Positions 60,554 to 64,000 of a stretch of DNA of 64,000 bases are shown here, piece after piece. The notes beneath the pieces were generated by a model. It was not told where the DNA came from. It was given only the letters and a program-made list of their open reading frames with translations, and ran no database searches. Location: NCBI RefSeq assembly GCF_041146395.1, contig NC_090995.1, positions 10,828,501 to 10,892,500 on the forward strand, in the 5' to 3' direction. The stretch is from Eulemur rufifrons (Eukaryota > Chordata > Mammalia > Primates > Lemuridae). The position numbers and the translations under genes are program-made. Positions within the stretch are counted from its first letter, which is position 1. Every line of letters starts with the position of its first letter.

Positions 60554-63106
60554 CTGCAAACAAAACCAGACAAAAACCAAATGAATACACATGCACACAC
60601 AAAAAATGGAAACAAACAAAAAAATCAAAGTTCCAGAGGTTATGTCCCCACAATACTCTGCATTTTATCACAGCAAAAAGTCACCATCCGCTGTGATTGC
60701 TTGCTAATTCTCCACCAGACGACAAACCAGGTTCGCTTTACAGTTGAACCCATAATGCTTAGCACAGTGGCCGACACTTGGAAAATACCTAATTTATACT
60801 CTTGGGTCAATGGATGCACGAATGGGGGAAGAATCACTGAAAGCGTTATTAGTTTGCTAAGAGAGATAAAGCTCGCAGAGGCTATGGGGAAGTTAAGTGG
60901 CCACAGCTAGCAGGTTGCCTTCTTCCCTACTGCCAGAAAAATACATGTAATGGTCTATCTGGCATTCACGTATCTAAGCATTTCCTCAGTGGTCACTAGT
61001 GCTGGCACTGACACCAAGCAGGTCCCCTAACAGCAGGCACTACCTCTCCTAAACCTTGGATGTCTCCAAGGGCCTTCTTCTCCAAGCTAGTCTCAAGGAC
61101 GTTCACCGTGCTGTCCCTCTCTACCATAGCCAGCCAGCTTCCTGAACACACGCTGAGAGCAAACAGTCAACTCAGTATTTGGGTTATGCTACTTGGTATC
61201 CCAAATGTATTGAGCCCACGAATAGCCGGAGACTTTCCTTGTTTGCTGTGCTCTTTTGCTAGCATTTTAGTTCTGGCTGAAATAACAACACCAGAACTTC
61301 TGAAGAGGCAGGCACTAAAGCCACTTAAGATCTCAGCCAGCTCTGCTACAGAGCTCAAGGAAGAATCGCAATTAGGCTGAGGCAGAATGGAGAAAACATG
61401 AAGAGTGAAAACAGCTACACACCTCCTTTTCTTCCAGAAACTGAACACGAAATACAAACCAACATTCTCCTCTCCCAATCCCCGTGCCCCTGAAGTGACC
61501 ACCACAGAGTCGCTTACCTTTATTCTTCCTTGTAAGGACCTCAGCCTGTTCCCAAAGGTCGAAGGCAGTAAGAACGTGGGACGTAATGGTGACATAGGAG
61601 GATGTCATGTTCTGGATGGTGACTGGGGTGCTGATGGTGGCAGCCATCCCACTGCTCCCCACACTGCCAGCGCTCGATTGGGACCCGACGGAGCTGGCAG
61701 GAGAAGGCATTGGGGAGCGAGGGGACGGCGTGCCTGTGCTTCTGCGAGGTGGAAGAGGAGGGAGAGAGAGAACTGGTCAATCACACAGGTCTCCTGTCCC
61801 TGACACTCAGCCCAAGGCACAAAGTCTCAGTGTGTACCCATCAAAACGACGATCCCTGCTCAACACTCCCACACAGTCAGCGAGTCACCCAGCGGGCTCA
61901 TGTGTACCCAAACATGCTTTCCCAGGCCACTCGCACGGTCTGCTTTCTCTGCTGGACTGTGTCTCTCTTCACACCCAGTTCCCAGGAAGCCCACGCATGC
62001 ATGGATTCCCCACCACGCTTCCTTCCCCCGACGCTGAGCACCCGCCCTCCGCCCGGCACTCCTCTAGACACCATGGACACATCCCAGCTTCCTTTCTGCC
62101 ACGACTCCAACCTTTTTCTTGCACTTTTCTGTCTATGCCTTTTCCTAGGTCACAGCACCATGAAAGCAGAGATGATGTCTTATTAATCTTTGTTTCACTA
62201 GCTTGTCGCACAGCAGGTGCTAAGAGTAGGCTCTTGAAGAATACACACCGAACCAATGAATGAACCACGGTGGGACAGGCTCAGAGGAGACTGGGCAGGG
62301 CAGTATCAGGCGTTTTATCTTTACCCCACTCTTGGCTGAACATTTGCACGTAACGATTTAACAGACGCCTCCACATGGATCAAACAAGAAAGGCAAGTGC
62401 AGCCGTGGAGACACTGATGTGACCAACAAATTATTAGCTTGGAGTGGCAGGAGTGGACAAAGTTTTCAGAGGTGAGAAGTTACTTCTCCATCAGAACTTT
62501 CTTAAGAGAGACCATATGGGAGAGTCTCTTCTTTTGAATGTGCTGGAAATGGGGCAGTCATGTGAGAGATATTCTTAAAATAGCAAAACCTATCAGACTA
62601 GAAACTTCACAACGAGTCTAACCAAACTGAAAAGATGCTAGACAACGAGCACAGGGAAGAAAACATCATCTTCGTTTTAAAAACACCTGCACAGGGATTC
62701 TGTTTTTCAACACCTTACAGCACAGGTCAACACTTTCAGTTCACCAAGTGGGCTACAGAATTTTGCTGGCAATCATTATTTTCATTCTTAGTATTGCTGG
62801 TGTGGATCCTGGAGAAGGTGGAGGGCATATGGCTCTAGAAAGTTCTTGTTTACTGACATGCCAAGAAGACGTGTATACATGTAAGAGAGAAAAGACTCGG
62901 CTCTGCCTCTTGTGTGTTCTCAGTCTCACATCTAAAGATCCTCATACTGGACATTCTCTGCAATTACCTTTTTATGTTATCCAAACAGCAAAAACCTTGA
63001 TTTATAACTATTTCTCAAAAGGCAGAAACATGCTAATGATTTAAGTTTAAGGAGCAATCAGCACACAGATGAAGCCAGTAATTTCTGAAAAGCCAAAGAT
63101 AGACAG

Positions 63107-63138
<32 letters not shown>

Positions 63139-63338
63139 GCAAGAGGCAAATAAAGAAATGACTCAGTTCTGGAAATTATTTAAATCCGATTTAGAATTAC
63201 CTTGCAATGCACGGGGAAGGTGCCTGAGCGACTCTGGAAGAACTCACGAAGTGTTCGTTGAGAGTACGAGAATACTTTATTGCTATGTCTTTTTTACAAC
63301 GAAACATCGCCATGTTCAAGATGGACTGGCAACGCATG
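60450..63338 (-). CDS. AFF1: AF4/FMR2 family member 1, C-terminal three coding exons (partial)
   Basis: Exons on the - strand are 63338-63201, 61741-61518 and 60553-60450. They are joined by GT-AG introns with matching phases and end at TAA 60452-60450. The encoded segment is the C-terminal homology domain of the AF4 family: QSILNMAMFRCKKDIAIKYS, then the serine-rich MPSPASSVGSQSSAGSVG stretch, STPVTIQNMTSSYVTIT, FDLWEQAEVLTRKNK, and STNACTLALNSSLVDLVHYT. AFF1 is a nuclear scaffold of the super elongation complex with P-TEFb; this domain mediates homo- and hetero-dimerisation of family members. AFF1 is also a frequent KMT2A fusion partner in leukaemia. The rest of the gene lies beyond the right edge. 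It converges on KLHL8, as in human from memory. Confidence 0.95.
60554..61517 (-). other. AFF1: AFF1 intron (last)
   Basis: 964 bases, GTAAGC...TTTGCAG on the - strand, with no recognised repeat. Confidence 0.88.
61518..61741 (-). CDS. AFF1: AFF1 penultimate coding exon, with NAGNAG acceptor
   Basis: 224 bases. The acceptor reads cctcgcagaag: splicing after the first AG gives R-S-T-G-T, after the second S-T-G-T. The exon carries the S/P-rich linker, STPVTIQNM and the FDLWEQAE helix. Donor AATAAAG/GTAAGC. GC-rich in its first half. Confidence 0.93.
61742..63200 (-). other. AFF1: AFF1 intron
   Basis: 1459 bases between GTAATT and CACCTCGCAG on the - strand. A (CA)n run sits at 63106-63136 and a MIR/L2-like scrap near 62160-62230. 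Open frames around 61600-62260 on the + strand are antisense to the exon or intronic and not supported. Confidence 0.85.
63106..63136. repeat. (CA)n microsatellite
   Basis: About 15 CA units in an AFF1 intron, 65 bases from the donor of the neighbouring exon. Confidence 0.95.
63201..63338 (-). CDS. AFF1: AFF1 antepenultimate coding exon
   Basis: 138 bases: one base completing a codon, 45 codons (MRCQSILNMAMF, KKDIAIKYSRTLNEHF, VAQAPSPCIA) and two bases AG. Acceptor gttgttcgcag, donor GCAAG/GTAATT. The phases match the next exon. Confidence 0.93.

Positions 63339-64000
<662 letters not shown>

Noticed and set aside
61167..61595. A 142-codon - strand frame near AFF1
   Set aside because: It reads the AFF1 exon in a different frame and then the intron. 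The real frame is set by the conserved FDLWEQAE segment and the donor at 61518.
61607..62263. A 218-codon open frame on the + strand
   Set aside because: It is antisense to the AFF1 penultimate exon and its intron, has no recognised domain, and its first part is the complement of coding sequence.

Overview
The window is mammalian nuclear DNA from a primate, most likely a lemuriform strepsirrhine. Interspersed repeats dominate. The many Alu copies carry an extended A-rich linker between the two arms ('ggacagctaaaaatatatatag') and the arm wording 'gccgtggcgtcagcctagctcacagcaacctcaaactcctg', which I associate with lemur rather than ape or monkey Alus. No tRNA-fused galago-type SINE was seen. Two protein-coding genes are recognisable by protein sequence, arranged tail to tail: KLHL8 on the + strand and the 3' end of AFF1 on the - strand. 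From memory, these genes are neighbours in the same relative orientation on human 4q21-q22.

Layout. 1-600: CpG island that should hold the KLHL8 promoter and non-coding first exon. About 600-12443: intron 1, packed with Alu, MIR, L1 and DNA-transposon copies and a 493-bp solo LTR inserted into an Alu. 12444-34081: nine exons carrying the complete KLHL8 reading frame (619 codons plus stop; BTB, BACK, six kelch blades), all introns GT-AG and all phases consistent. 34082 to about 36710: KLHL8 3' UTR. About 36.7-54.9 kb: intergenic, with lemur Alus, degraded L1, a decayed mariner transposase, two Tigger-type elements in opposite orientation and a nest of three Alus. About 54.9-60.45 kb: probable long AFF1 3' UTR read on the - strand. 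60450-63338: the last three AFF1 coding exons. The window ends inside an AFF1 intron, in an Alu.

KLHL8 is a predicted substrate adaptor of a CUL3 ubiquitin ligase. AFF1 is a scaffold of the super elongation complex that stimulates RNA polymerase II; the part seen here is its C-terminal homology domain. Nothing in the sequence links their functions; they only share a convergent intergenic region.

I found no wholly new system. The observations most worth checking are: an apparent early stop in AFF1 that removes its last few residues; a NAGNAG acceptor in AFF1; an upstream ORF overlapping the KLHL8 start codon; the sense-oriented solo LTR in KLHL8 intron 1; and the mariner relic. Splice sites and UTR ends are read from sequence only, with no transcript evidence. 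Repeat family names are from memory and were not searched.
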